A program made the translations under genes and the position numbers. This document shows, piece after piece, positions 22,400 through 31,801 of a stretch of 36,609 bases of DNA. Numbering within the stretch: the stretch's first letter is position 1; every line of letters begins with the position of its first letter. The DNA is from SIG452 sp045638525 (GTDB lineage: Bacteria > Bacillota > Clostridia > UMGS1840): contig JAZUBQ010000003.1 in assembly GCA_045638525.1 (NCBI GenBank), positions 1 to 36,609 on the forward strand, given 5' to 3'. The notes beneath the pieces were generated by a model that made no database searches, was not told the origin of the DNA, and saw nothing but the letters and a program-made list of their open reading frames with translations.

Positions 22400-23758
22400 A
22401 TGATCAATAATTATGAAATCATCGAAACTCTTAAGATGATTAACCAGGAAAACCTGGACGTAAGAACGGTTACTATGGGAATTTCCCTTCGCGACTGTGC
22501 CCATTCCGACCCTAAAATCGCTTGTCAGAATATATATGATAAAATTACAAAATATGCACAAAATCTGGTTCCTGTTGCCGAAGAAATCGAAACGGAACTT
22601 GGGATTCCCATCGTAAACAAACGAATCTCCGTTACCCCCATTTCCATCGTAGCAGAAAGCAGCCACACCGATAATTACACCTGCTTTGCAGAAGCTTTGC
22701 AAAAAGCGGCAGACGAAGTGGGCGTTAACTTCTTAGGTGGTTTTTCTGCTTTGGTGCATAAAGGCTTAACTAAAGGGGACGATATTTTAATCAATTCCAT
22801 TCCAGATGCCTTGACCGCTACCCGAAACATCTGTTCTTCCGTAAACGTAGCTTCTTTAAAAACAGGGCTCAATATGGATGCAGTAAAACGAATGGGAGAA
22901 GTGATTGTTGACCTGGCACACCGCACCAAAGATCAGGACAGCATCGGCTGCGCAAAACTTGTTGTGTTTGCCAATGCTGTGGAAGATAACCCCTTTATGG
23001 CAGGTGCATTCCACGGAATCGGAGAACCTGAATGTGTGATCAACGTGGGTGTTTCCGGTCCCGGTGTGGTTCATTCTGCACTCAAAAAAGTAAAAGGTGC
23101 TGATTTTGAAACTGTAGCTGAAACCATCAAAAAAACCGCATTTAAAATCACTCGTACCGGTCATTTGGTAGCTCAGGAAGCAGCAAGAAGATTAGGTGTT
23201 CCGTTTGGGATTGTGGATTTAAGCTTAGCTCCCACACCGGCTATCGGAGACAGCGTTGCCCGTATTTTAGAAGAAATGGGTCTGGAACGTTGCGGTACCC
23301 ATGGTACCACTGCCGCACTGGCACTGTTAAATGATGCTGTGAAAAAAGGCGGTATGTTTGCAAGTTCTTTTGTTGGCGGTCTGTCCGGTGCATTTATTCC
23401 TGTGTCAGAAGATGAAGGTATGATCGAAGCAGCCGCAATGGGTGCACTTTCTCTGGATAAACTGGAAGCTATGACGTGCGTATGCTCTGTTGGTCTGGAT
23501 ATGATTGCCGTTCCCGGGGACACTCCCGCTTCCACCATTTCCGCCATCATTGCAGACGAAGCGGCAATCGGCGTGGTGAATCAGAAAACTACCGCTGTCC
23601 GTGTTATTCCTGCTTATGGCAAAAAAGAAGGCGACTTTGTAGAATTCGGCGGATTGCTCGGAAAAGCTCCCGTAATGGGCGTACACCCGTACAGCAGTGA
23701 AGCATTTATTGCCCGTGGCGGCAGAATCCCCGCTCCGATCCAGTCATTGAAAAACTAA
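22400..23758 (+). CDS. UPF0210 (DUF711) family protein, PFL-like
   Basis: The 452-residue product belongs by pattern to UPF0210, often labelled PFL family protein because its fold is related to pyruvate formate-lyase. No activity is established, and the typical glycyl-radical motif of true PFL is not visible. Recognisable stretches are LDVRTVTMGISLRDCA near the start, NFLGGFSALVHKGLTKGD, GAFHGIGEPECVINVGVSGPGVV, GVPFGIVDLSLAPTPAIGDSVA and the end GGRIPAPIQSLKN. It pairs with the upstream ACT-domain gene. An AGGAAAGGA site precedes the ATG. No clear terminator follows; the next gene starts 134 nt on. Confidence 0.87.
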   Translation: MINNYEIIETLKMINQENLDVRTVTMGISLRDCAHSDPKIACQNIYDKITKYAQNLVPVAEEIETELGIPIVNKRISVTPISIVAESSHTDNYTCFAEALQKAADEVGVNFLGGFSALVHKGLTKGDDILINSIPDALTATRNICSSVNVASLKTGLNMDAVKRMGEVIVDLAHRTKDQDSIGCAKLVVFANAVEDNPFMAGAFHGIGEPECVINVGVSGPGVVHSALKKVKGADFETVAETIKKTAFKITRTGHLVAQEAARRLGVPFGIVDLSLAPTPAIGDSVARILEEMGLERCGTHGTTAALALLNDAVKKGGMFASSFVGGLSGAFIPVSEDEGMIEAAAMGALSLDKLEAMTCVCSVGLDMIAVPGDTPASTISAIIADEAAIGVVNQKTTAVRVIPAYGKKEGDFVEFGGLLGKAPVMGVHPYSSEAFIARGGRIPAPIQSLKN

Positions 23759-23892
23759 AGATTGCCAAATTGAATATCTCTAAAAAGAATCAAAAGTTTC
23801 GGAAATTGGAAAATTTTCGGAACTTTTTCTTTTTTCTTTCGTCAAAAAACAAAAAGTTTGTTTTTATTTTTCAAAAAAGGAGCGGATATGTT

Positions 23893-25947
23893 ATGAAATT
23901 TACAAAAATACTCTCTTTGATGTTATGTTTTTTTCTGATTTCTTCCCCTGCCCTGGCACAAAGTGAATCAGAACAAATGAAAGATGTTTTAACCACTGCA
24001 AAAACCATACTATCCATCCCGGAAGAATACACCGACTTTACATATTACTCCCAAACCGATACAGACGGCACCGTATATTGGAGCTTCAGTTGGTCGGGCG
24101 AGAAAAAAGGAACCATTGATGCCACTCTTTCTGAGGATGGGTTTCTGCAGTCCTATTATGCATGGATTTATACCGAATCTTACAATGATTCTTTGGCAAA
24201 CTACACCCACGAAGAAGCAAAAGAAATTGCCGAAACTTTCATAAAAACCGTAAACCCTGAACTATACCCCTCCCTTCGGGAAGTAACCGTTGATGGGGAA
24301 AACCGAAACTCCCGTACTGCTTATTTTATGTTCCGTGAATTTGAAGATACTATCCCGGTATTTGCCAACACAGTTTCTGTAACCGTTGACAAATATCACG
24401 GCATTGTCAGAAATTATCAAGGGGCGAAAAGAAGCAAAGATTTTATTAAATCCACGCCTGCCATTACCGAAGATGCTGCCAAAGCCGAATATCTTCGTAA
24501 CATCGGTATTCAAATGGAATATCGTCTGTATTACGATTACCAAAAGAAAGAACATTCTGTATTCCCCGTCTATTATCTGAAAGACACTACCGGAAAAGCC
24601 ATTGATGCCATAACCGGCGAAGCGATTGAACCCTATTTCCCCGAATCTTATCTGTACCGCACCGGTAACAACGAATCAATGTCTGATACCGCATTAAAAC
24701 AAGAAGCTGCCGGTGGGGTACAATTCACGCCGGAAGAGCTGGATGCACTTTCCAATGTAAGCGAAGTCTATTCCCAGGAAGCTGCAATGGAAATTGCAAT
24801 CAAAAAAATTCCTGCCCTCAAAGATAACACACTCCATAGCGCATCCTTACAAAGAGACTATCAGAACGAAACAAAACTGTATTGGAATTTTAGTTTTAAA
24901 AATGAAGAATCTTTTTATTCCAATGTACAAATGGATGCAAAAACCGGACAACTGATGAGTTTTTCTTTACCTCAAAAAACAACTCAAAATCAGGATTTTA
25001 TGGAAGAAGATGCAAAACAGATTGCTGAAAACTTCTTAAAAAGCGAAGCAGCAGATGTATTTGCAAAAACCGAATACACCAATGAAGTGACTCACTACAC
25101 TCCTCTGACAAAAGAAAACACCTTGCCCTCTTGTTATTACCTCACTTACCGTCGAATGGAAAACGGAATCCCCGTAAACGGAAATTATCTGACCGTACGA
25201 GTGGATGCCAACACCAAACAAATCGGCTCTTACAGCCGTTCTTTTACCGACGGTTTCAGTTTCCCTGATATTTCCGATTGTATGTCACAAGAAGAAATTC
25301 TGAAAATTATGGATGAAAAAATGGACTTCACTTTGACTTACCTGCCCACCAAAGAAGGTCATATTCTTGCATATACATTCCAAAATGCAAACAGCACTTT
25401 GTTTGATCCACACAGCGGAAAACAGCTCAACCATAACGGAACTCCGACAACCGAAACCTTCCTGCCAACCTATACGGATATTTCGGGACATTGGGCTGAA
25501 GAAATGATTCTTACCTTATTGGACAATGGCTATTACTTAAGCGAAAATGAATTTGCTCCCGATAAGCCTATCACCAAAAAAGAATTTTTAAAACTGTTTC
25601 AAATGGTTGGCACAGACAACGACGAACAAATCGCCGAATTGATTGCGAAAATTGAAGAAATTGAAGCAACCGATGCAAAAGCCGATGCCATTTTAACCAA
25701 ACAAATGCTCAGCCGTTATTTTGTATATCGCATGGGATGTCAACAGATTGCCGCACTGGATCACATTTTTCTCTATCCGTTCTCGGATACCGTACAGGCA
25801 GATGAATCCTTACGGGGAGACATTGCGCTAATTGCCGGAATGGGAATTTTCCAAGGAGATCCGGATGGCAACTTCTATCCGCAAAAAGAGTTGACACGGG
25901 CAGAGGCGGCTTGCACAATTTACCATTACTTAAAAATTTCTAAATAA
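23893..25947 (+). CDS. YcdB/YcdC-like repeat protein with C-terminal SLH domains
   Basis: The 684-residue product has a signal peptide (MKFTKILSLMLCFFLISSPALA), then repeated PepSY-like/YcdB-type modules (about residues 25-520), each with a helix rich in acidic residues followed by a strand pair, for example YTHEEAKEIAETFIKTVNPELYP, YSQEAAMEIAIKKIPALKDNTL and MEEDAKQIAENFLKS. The end carries SLH units (YTDISGHWAEEMILTLLDNGYY with PITKKEFLKLFQMVG, and FQGDPDGNFYPQKELTRAEAACTIYHYL). It is therefore probably a cell-wall-attached protein of unknown function. An AAGGAG lies before the ATG; the frame extends 41 codons upstream through an A+T-rich stretch without support. Confidence 0.83.
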   Translation: MKFTKILSLMLCFFLISSPALAQSESEQMKDVLTTAKTILSIPEEYTDFTYYSQTDTDGTVYWSFSWSGEKKGTIDATLSEDGFLQSYYAWIYTESYNDSLANYTHEEAKEIAETFIKTVNPELYPSLREVTVDGENRNSRTAYFMFREFEDTIPVFANTVSVTVDKYHGIVRNYQGAKRSKDFIKSTPAITEDAAKAEYLRNIGIQMEYRLYYDYQKKEHSVFPVYYLKDTTGKAIDAITGEAIEPYFPESYLYRTGNNESMSDTALKQEAAGGVQFTPEELDALSNVSEVYSQEAAMEIAIKKIPALKDNTLHSASLQRDYQNETKLYWNFSFKNEESFYSNVQMDAKTGQLMSFSLPQKTTQNQDFMEEDAKQIAENFLKSEAADVFAKTEYTNEVTHYTPLTKENTLPSCYYLTYRRMENGIPVNGNYLTVRVDANTKQIGSYSRSFTDGFSFPDISDCMSQEEILKIMDEKMDFTLTYLPTKEGHILAYTFQNANSTLFDPHSGKQLNHNGTPTTETFLPTYTDISGHWAEEMILTLLDNGYYLSENEFAPDKPITKKEFLKLFQMVGTDNDEQIAELIAKIEEIEATDAKADAILTKQMLSRYFVYRMGCQQIAALDHIFLYPFSDTVQADESLRGDIALIAGMGIFQGDPDGNFYPQKELTRAEAACTIYHYLKISK

Positions 25948-25954
25948 ACATACC

Positions 25955-25990
25955 AAAACAGCTTGTACCAAAACCGGTACAAGCTGTTTT
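25955..25990. terminator. Bidirectional terminator between the SLH gene and noc
   Basis: A perfect 15-bp stem (arms 25955-25969 and 25976-25990, loop of six) has T's on the right for the plus-strand gene and A's on the left, which are T's for the minus-strand noc. It sits between two convergent stops. Confidence 0.92.
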
Positions 25991-25995
25991 TTTGA

Positions 25996-26820
25996 TCAGA
26001 CACTTGCCGAAAGCTTCGACTTATCAATTCGGATTACATATTCAATATAGTCATCGGTTTCACTTTTTTTGGTATTGGCAGAGACACCTGCTTTGTTCAT
26101 CATTTCTACCGCCTGCTTCACGGTATTGGAAAATATCCGAATATCCCGAAACAAAGGAATCATTCGTTTTTCTTTTTTGGCACGGGAAGACTGTTCGCTT
26201 AACAATCGTTCTACATATTGCTCGGTTTCCAGCACATTCAAACATTTTGCAATTATGGTATTTAACGCTTTTTTCTGAAGTTCTTCTCCCTCAAGGCGAA
26301 GAAGTGCCCTGCAATGTCGTTCTGATAAATGATATTCGATTGCTTTGGCTTTGACCGCATCCCCTAAACGTAATAAACGAAGTTTGTTGGCAATGGTAGA
26401 TTGCTTTTTCCCAAGCTTAAACGCAAGTTCATCCTGGGTATAGCCAAATTCACGAATCAGTTTATCATAGGAAACTGCTTCCTCGAAAAATGTTAAATCT
26501 GCTCTTTGCAGATTTTCAATCAATGCCATCAACGCCGAAGAATCCTCATTGACGTTCATCACAATAACCGGCACCTCTTTTAAACCTATCAACTTTGATG
26601 CCTTCAGCCTTCGCTCTCCTGCAATCAATTCATAAGCATTGTCCCCTAAGCGTCGAACCGTCAAAGGTTGGATAATTCCACAGGCACGAATGGATTCTGC
26701 CAATTCAAACAACTGAGATTCCTCAAAAATTTTTCTGGGTTGATTGGGATTTTTTGTTATCTGCTCCACAGCAACCGATAAAATCCGATTCCGATTGTCA
26801 AAACGCTCCATCAGTTTCAT
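25996..26820 (-). CDS. noc: Nucleoid occlusion protein Noc (ParB family)
   Basis: Noc is a CTP-dependent DNA-binding protein that blocks septum formation over the nucleoid. The 274-residue product has the ParB N-domain (VEQITKNPNQPRKIFEESQLFELAESI, then GERRLKASKLIGLKEVPVIVMN), the helix-turn-helix region (YTQDELAFKLGKKQSTIANKLRLLRL, LSERHCRALLRL), and a C-terminal segment DIRIFSNTVKQAVEMMNKAG that is typical of Noc rather than Spo0J/ParB. ATG at 26820 is behind AAGGAG. No parA neighbour is present, which also favours Noc. It has its own promoter and is divergent from murJ. Confidence 0.85.
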   Translation of the reverse strand: MKLMERFDNRNRILSVAVEQITKNPNQPRKIFEESQLFELAESIRACGIIQPLTVRRLGDNAYELIAGERRLKASKLIGLKEVPVIVMNVNEDSSALMALIENLQRADLTFFEEAVSYDKLIREFGYTQDELAFKLGKKQSTIANKLRLLRLGDAVKAKAIEYHLSERHCRALLRLEGEELQKKALNTIIAKCLNVLETEQYVERLLSEQSSRAKKEKRMIPLFRDIRIFSNTVKQAVEMMNKAGVSANTKKSETDDYIEYVIRIDKSKLSASV

Positions 26821-26873
26821 ATTGCACCACTCCTTCTGAATGTAAATGGTATTTTTTTCCAATTCTTTGTTTC

Positions 26874-26902
26874 AGTATACCAAAAATTCAGGAAAAAGTA
26901 AA
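26874..26902 (-). promoter_or_regulatory. Promoter of noc
   Basis: The promoter reads TTTACT (26897-26902), 17-bp spacer, TATACT (26874-26879) on the minus strand, giving a leader of about 47 nt. Confidence 0.65.
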
Positions 26903-27037
26903 GAAAAATCGTTCGACATCATTTCCGTCTGTGATGTAGGAAGTTGTCGGAATTTTTTAAGAAAACAAAAAGCGAAGACATCCTTGACGAACCGTGTTTG
27001 ATTACGGAAAAAATACACATTTTTTCAGAGAGGAAAA

Positions 27038-27088
27038 CGGGGAAAATCCCCGATTTTGATTGACATTTTTGTCAAAACATGATATACT
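27038..27088 (+). promoter_or_regulatory. Promoter of the murJ operon with an upstream hairpin
   Basis: TTGACA (27060-27065), 17-bp spacer and TATACT (27083-27088) make a near-consensus promoter. Directly upstream lies the inverted repeat CGGGG/CCCCG (27038-27052), which could be an operator or the relic of a terminator. The rest of the 324-nt gap between noc and murJ (26903-27037) shows nothing that I can assign. Confidence 0.78.
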
Positions 27089-27144
27089 ATTATAAATATA
27101 TTTTTTTATTTTCTAAAACTTTTAAAAATAATCGGAGTATCCTT

Positions 27145-28668
27145 ATGAATAAATCAATCAAAACAGTTGGATTTATGTTTCTGATGATTCTGTTATCCAA
27201 AATTATGGGGCAGGCAAGAGAAATGTTGATTGCTCAGCTGTATGGCTCCGCCTCGGATGCTGCCGCATTTTATGCAGCCAGTGCGCTCCCATTAAATTTA
27301 TTTGATATTGTATTTGCTTCGGCAGTAAGCTCTGCCTTCATCCCGGTATACAATACCTATCTGGAACAAAAAGGTCCGGAAGAAGGCGACCGGTTTGCTT
27401 CTGCCTTTTTAAACGCCATTTTTATCGGCTCGTTGGTGTTAACCGGAATTCTAATACTCTGCTCGTCCGGCTTAGTCAGTCTGGTAGCCGGCGGATTGGT
27501 GGGACAAGTTCGGGAGACCGCCATCCATCTTACGGTGATTATGCTCCCCATCGTTTTATTTGCCTCTCTCGCCTTCTCTTTTGTCGGACTGTTGCAGTCC
27601 AAAGGAGAATTCAACATTCCTGCGGTGATGAGCTTAATTTCCAACGGAGTTGTCATTCTGTATTTATTCTTCTTTAACCGTTATTTCGGTGTCACAGGTT
27701 TGGCAGTTTCTCTGTTGATCGGATGGGGCTTGCAATTTGCAATTCAAATCCCTGTAGCTGTGAAAAGAGGTTTCCGCTATTATCCCATTATCAAACACGA
27801 AGGATTAAAAACCGTTGTGAAATTGGCGTTACCCGTTATGGTGGGAACCTGGATTCAACCCATTTCCGCTATCATCAATAACGCCTTTGCATCCGGTATC
27901 GGCAATGCAGATGCTATTCCGACTTTAAACTGGGCGAATAAGCTGTATTTAATTGTATCAAGTGTCTTCACGGTAAGTCTGACCAACTACATCTTTCCCC
28001 GCCTGTCCAAACAATCCGTCACCGAAGACAACGAATCCTACAATCAAACGTTGCGTCTTTCCTTTTTACTGATTGTGATGGTGTTGATTCCCATTTGTAT
28101 TTTAATGTTGGTTTTCAAAACTCCCATCATTGAAATTGTGTATAAGCGTGGAGCTTTCACCGATAATGACTTATATCTCACAGCAGGGGCTTTTTTCTAT
28201 TACTCTTTAGGAATCCCCTTCTATGGCTTGTTGGATTTGTTGAACAAAGCATACTATGCCAGAAAAAATATGTTGATTCCCGCAATTACCGCCGCTGCGG
28301 CAATTCTTTTGAATTTACTGATGTCTTTCTTCTTAAAAGACATTATGGGTTCTTTCGGACTTGCTCTTTCTACCAGTTTAACGGCAGTCTTTATGGCAAG
28401 TGTACTGTTTTTCCTACTGAATCGGGAACTGCATTTTATTGAGACAAAAGATTTCTTATCCCTGTTGCGCTTTGCCATATACGGACTCATTATGTTCCCG
28501 CTTTGCAGCATATGTTACCGGATTTTCCCCTTTAAAGCCTCACTAATCGGTAATATTTTGGCAGTCGGCATCTCGTGTGTCATCGGTCTTTTGGCATACG
28601 GCGGTTGTTTGTGGTTTTTCCATAAAGAACTCCGAGAATTTTTGAAGAAAGGAAAAAACAATGACTAA
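27145..28668 (+). CDS. murJ: MurJ/MviN-type polysaccharide flippase
   Basis: MurJ-family proteins flip undecaprenyl-linked precursors, classically lipid II, across the membrane. The 507-residue product has about 14 hydrophobic segments and the family start: KTVGFMFLMILLSKIMGQAREMLIAQLYGSASDAAAFYAASALPLNLFDIVFASAVSSAFIPVYN. ATG at 27145 follows CGGAG; an earlier in-frame ATG at 27079 lies within the promoter. It overlaps the next gene by 8 nt. Because it leads a polysaccharide-type operon it might move another lipid-linked glycan rather than lipid II; sequence alone cannot decide. Confidence 0.85.
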   Translation: MNKSIKTVGFMFLMILLSKIMGQAREMLIAQLYGSASDAAAFYAASALPLNLFDIVFASAVSSAFIPVYNTYLEQKGPEEGDRFASAFLNAIFIGSLVLTGILILCSSGLVSLVAGGLVGQVRETAIHLTVIMLPIVLFASLAFSFVGLLQSKGEFNIPAVMSLISNGVVILYLFFFNRYFGVTGLAVSLLIGWGLQFAIQIPVAVKRGFRYYPIIKHEGLKTVVKLALPVMVGTWIQPISAIINNAFASGIGNADAIPTLNWANKLYLIVSSVFTVSLTNYIFPRLSKQSVTEDNESYNQTLRLSFLLIVMVLIPICILMLVFKTPIIEIVYKRGAFTDNDLYLTAGAFFYYSLGIPFYGLLDLLNKAYYARKNMLIPAITAAAAILLNLLMSFFLKDIMGSFGLALSTSLTAVFMASVLFFLLNRELHFIETKDFLSLLRFAIYGLIMFPLCSICYRIFPFKASLIGNILAVGISCVIGLLAYGGCLWFFHKELREFLKKGKNND

Positions 28669-30169
28669 AATAATCCAAATTTTTGAAAACAGCAAAATTT
28701 ATCAAATCTTACGAAAAATTTTCCTGTTATTTTCCGTTTCTTTCCGTGAAACTTTCATCTATAAATTTTTCATGTCGGAATTTAATACCAAACGCTGGGA
28801 AAATTCCTTTATTTACAAATTCCTTTGTAAACTTTGGGGTCTTGCCGGTTGGTTCAGTAAAATTCTGACCGGAAGTTTTACCTATCAATTCTTCCATAAA
28901 CGCTGTATGAAAACCACAGTGTCGAATATCATAGCAAACAGCAGTATTTTAAAACGTTGCAGAGTGTCCGGTGAAGGATACACCTTTGCTTTCCTTATCT
29001 TTTTGATGTTGCTGTTTTTGGCTGGAATTCTGCCGACGATGGTTGTGGTTGCACTTACGGTACTGGCACTGGGATTTTCATTATTGGAATCCAATTTCCG
29101 TAACAACTTAACCAACAACAAACCCATTTTTTCCGATATTTTAATTGCTTGTTACCTCATCGTTTTAATTTTAGGTCTGTTTCTTTCCATTGACCCGGGA
29201 AAATATCAAATCTTTTTGGTATATTTCACATTTGTGGGATTCTATTATGTGGTGCGGTATTTCGTATCCTCCGAACGAAGATTATTGCTTAGCATTTCAT
29301 ATTTCACTCTTTCCGGAATTTTTGTATGCGGCTTCGGAATACTGCAATTTTTGACCGGAAAATATCAAACTACCACCTGGACAGATACCAGTCTGTTTAC
29401 AGATATTGCAGGAAGAATTTATTCCACCTTCCAAAACCCCAACGTATTTGGCGAATATCTTTTATTTTTGATTCCCCTCTCTTTGGCAATGTTTTTAATC
29501 TCCAAAGACAAGCTTCATAAAACAATTTACGGAATCTGCTGCGCTTGTGCGGCTCTGTGTATGATTCTGACCTACTCCAGAGGATGTTGGTTGGGCTTAA
29601 TTGCAGGTATGGGACTGTTTATCGTGTTGCTGTACAAAAAAGCATTGATCCCTATCGGTATGTTGGCTCCCTTCTCCGTTTTCTTGTTACCCCAAAGCAT
29701 CCTGAACCGATTTATGAGTATCGGTAATCTGGCAGACAGCTCCACCGCATACCGTGTGTATATCTGGCGCGGTACAGTAAAAATGCTCCGGAAGTTCTGG
29801 CCCATCGGTGCCGGAATTGGCACACACTCCTTTGAAGTTGCCTATGCTCCTTTTGCGTTACCGGCAATTACGGCGCCTCATTCTCACAGTTTGTATTTTC
29901 ATTTAATGACAGAAGCCGGAATTTTCTCCTTGTTGACTTTTGTGGTACTGATGTACATCATCCTTCGTCAGTTGTTCTTAATTTATAAACATCCCAAAAA
30001 CCGTGAAATGCAGGTTTTATCCATCGCACTGGTCAGCGGATTTGTTTCCTTTTTGATTCAGGGATTTTTCGATAACACCTTCTATAACTACAGAATGTAT
30101 ATGCTGTTTTTCGCCTTGGTAAGTTTGGCAGCATCTTTGTATGCGGTAGGAGGGAAGCAATCAAAATGA
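28661..30169 (+). CDS. O-antigen-ligase-like (Wzy_C) membrane protein
   Basis: Members of this family join or polymerise lipid-linked glycans on the outer face of the membrane. The 502-residue product has about ten to twelve membrane segments from residue 95 on and a long extracytoplasmic loop with the RVYIWRGTVKMLRKFWPIGAGIGTHSF segment and APHSHSLYFHLMTEAG, the Wzy_C pattern. The first 90 residues are unusual: four imperfect copies of a motif like NSFIYKF (starting at residues 10, 30, 48 and 71), probably amphipathic helices. It overlaps murJ by 8 nt and the GT gene by 4 nt, so translation is coupled. Confidence 0.83.
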   Translation: MTKIIQIFENSKIYQILRKIFLLFSVSFRETFIYKFFMSEFNTKRWENSFIYKFLCKLWGLAGWFSKILTGSFTYQFFHKRCMKTTVSNIIANSSILKRCRVSGEGYTFAFLIFLMLLFLAGILPTMVVVALTVLALGFSLLESNFRNNLTNNKPIFSDILIACYLIVLILGLFLSIDPGKYQIFLVYFTFVGFYYVVRYFVSSERRLLLSISYFTLSGIFVCGFGILQFLTGKYQTTTWTDTSLFTDIAGRIYSTFQNPNVFGEYLLFLIPLSLAMFLISKDKLHKTIYGICCACAALCMILTYSRGCWLGLIAGMGLFIVLLYKKALIPIGMLAPFSVFLLPQSILNRFMSIGNLADSSTAYRVYIWRGTVKMLRKFWPIGAGIGTHSFEVAYAPFALPAITAPHSHSLYFHLMTEAGIFSLLTFVVLMYIILRQLFLIYKHPKNREMQVLSIALVSGFVSFLIQGFFDNTFYNYRMYMLFFALVSLAASLYAVGGKQSK

Positions 30170-31281
30170 AAATTCTGATGGTCATTTCCGACACCAATAT
30201 CGGTGGTGCAGGAAAATGGATTTTAGAATATTTCCGCTATGCCGATAAAAAACGTTTCACTATAAAAGCGGTGATTCCAATCGGTTCCCGATTAAAACAG
30301 CTATATACCGATGCAGGATTGCAGGTCATTGAATGTGACGGGATTGCAGACCAAAGTTTTTCTGTCAATGGCATCAAAAATCTGCAACGAATTTTCAAAA
30401 CGGAACAACCGGATATTGTTCACTCTCACGGTACTATGTCGGCAAGAATTGCCGCAAAGCTACCATTTTCCGGTGTGAAAAAAGTTATTTTCACCCGTCA
30501 TAGTGTATTTGAACCGGAAGGTTTTTTCACCACTGTCCCCGGTAAAATGATGAATCGGTTCATCCACGCTGTTACTTGTGACCAAATTACTGCTGTTTGC
30601 GAAGCAGCCAAGAAAAATATGACAGATACCGGCGTCAATCCTAAAAAAATCCGTGTAATTTATAACGGAGTAGAGGCTCTCTCCTTGCCGTCTCCCGAAC
30701 AAAGAGCCAACGCACGAGAAAAATTTCAGATCTCAGATTCTGAAATAGCCTGCACCATCAGTGCAAGGCTGAATCCCGTCAAGGGCCACCGTTCTCTGAT
30801 TGAAGCAATTCATCAGATGCCTTCTTTGGAAAACATCAAATTTTTCATTGCAGGTACCGGCTCTGAGGATAGTTCTTTAAAAGAATTGGTAAAACAGTAT
30901 GGTTTGGAAGAAAAGGTCATTTTCACAGGATTCTTGCCGGATGTCTCCCAACTGTTATATGCTACCGACGTTTTGTTAAACTGTTCTTACGGAACGGAAG
31001 CCTGTAGTTTAGCAATCCTGGAAGGTTTTTCATTGGGCATCCCTTGCGTTGCTACAGATTACGGTGGCAATCCCGAATTGGTGAAACACCTTACAAACGG
31101 AATTGTCTATCCCACCAATGATGTAACTGCGTTAGCAAATGCTTTGGAAAATCTCCGCTGTGGTAACGTGCAACGACAAGCACTTTCTATCGGTGCCAGA
31201 GAAACCTATCTCCAAAACTTCACCATTCAAATTATGGCAAAAAATATTGAGAAAGTATATGAGGAATTGATTTATGAATAA
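30166..31281 (+). CDS. Glycosyltransferase family 4
   Basis: GT4 enzymes are retaining, GT-B fold transferases that build cell-surface glycans in the cytosol. The 371-residue product has the N-domain start MKILMVISDTNIGGAGKWILEYFR, the DIVHSHGTMSARIAAKL segment, the inter-domain IRVIYNGVE motif, a donor-binding C-domain (ISARLNPVKGHRSLIEAI, IFTGFLPDVSQLLYATDVLL) and the E-x7-E pair in EACSLAILEGFSLGIPCVATDYGG. The donor sugar cannot be predicted. Start ATGA overlaps the stop of the ligase gene, and its end overlaps the next gene by 8 nt. Confidence 0.92.
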   Translation: MKILMVISDTNIGGAGKWILEYFRYADKKRFTIKAVIPIGSRLKQLYTDAGLQVIECDGIADQSFSVNGIKNLQRIFKTEQPDIVHSHGTMSARIAAKLPFSGVKKVIFTRHSVFEPEGFFTTVPGKMMNRFIHAVTCDQITAVCEAAKKNMTDTGVNPKKIRVIYNGVEALSLPSPEQRANAREKFQISDSEIACTISARLNPVKGHRSLIEAIHQMPSLENIKFFIAGTGSEDSSLKELVKQYGLEEKVIFTGFLPDVSQLLYATDVLLNCSYGTEACSLAILEGFSLGIPCVATDYGGNPELVKHLTNGIVYPTNDVTALANALENLRCGNVQRQALSIGARETYLQNFTIQIMAKNIEKVYEELIYE

Positions 31282-31801
31282 GGTTGTAAAATATGCAATT
31301 GAGATTGTGGTAATTATAGCCGTCGGACTGGCTGTGCTATTTGGTCTCTCCAAAATCAGCCCAAACCTTTTGGGTATTGATGAATCCCAAACGCAAGACG
31401 AAATGGCCTACGAAAAGAAACAAGTTTTAGTCACTTATGAAATCACGCAAAAAAAACATGACATACTCTCCAAAATCGGAGTGGGTGACTTATTATTTGA
31501 CTATTACAAAAAAAATACACTGGGAGAAATCGTTTCTGTATCAGAAATTGAACCTTCCAGAGCTCTGGCAAAAGACTATAAGACAAATTCTTACATTCTG
31601 ACACCTATGGACGATTTTTACGATCGTGACATCGTGGTATCGGTAGAAGCTGATGTTTCTGAAAAATATATTATGGCAGGGTCCACCGACTTGAAAATCG
31701 GCTACACAGTTTCTCTGATCAGCGAGGAATATTTTGTCACCGGTGTTGTGACAAAAATTGAAATATTAGACAATGAAGCGGAGGTTATTAGCAATGATTG
31801 A
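31274..31801 (+). CDS. Membrane-anchored DUF4330-like protein, first copy
   Basis: The 175-residue product has one N-terminal membrane segment (about residues 5-25) and an extracytoplasmic beta-rich domain. The pattern IVSVSEIEPSRALAKDYKTNS followed by YDRDIVVSVEADVSE and a C-terminal LKIGYTVSLISEEYFVTGVVTKIE resembles DUF4330, often found in clostridial polysaccharide operons. No enzymatic motif is visible. It overlaps the GT gene by 8 nt and the second copy by 8 nt. Its role could be in assembling or exporting the glycan; this rests on context. Confidence 0.6.
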   Translation: MNKVVKYAIEIVVIIAVGLAVLFGLSKISPNLLGIDESQTQDEMAYEKKQVLVTYEITQKKHDILSKIGVGDLLFDYYKKNTLGEIVSVSEIEPSRALAKDYKTNSYILTPMDDFYDRDIVVSVEADVSEKYIMAGSTDLKIGYTVSLISEEYFVTGVVTKIEILDNEAEVISND

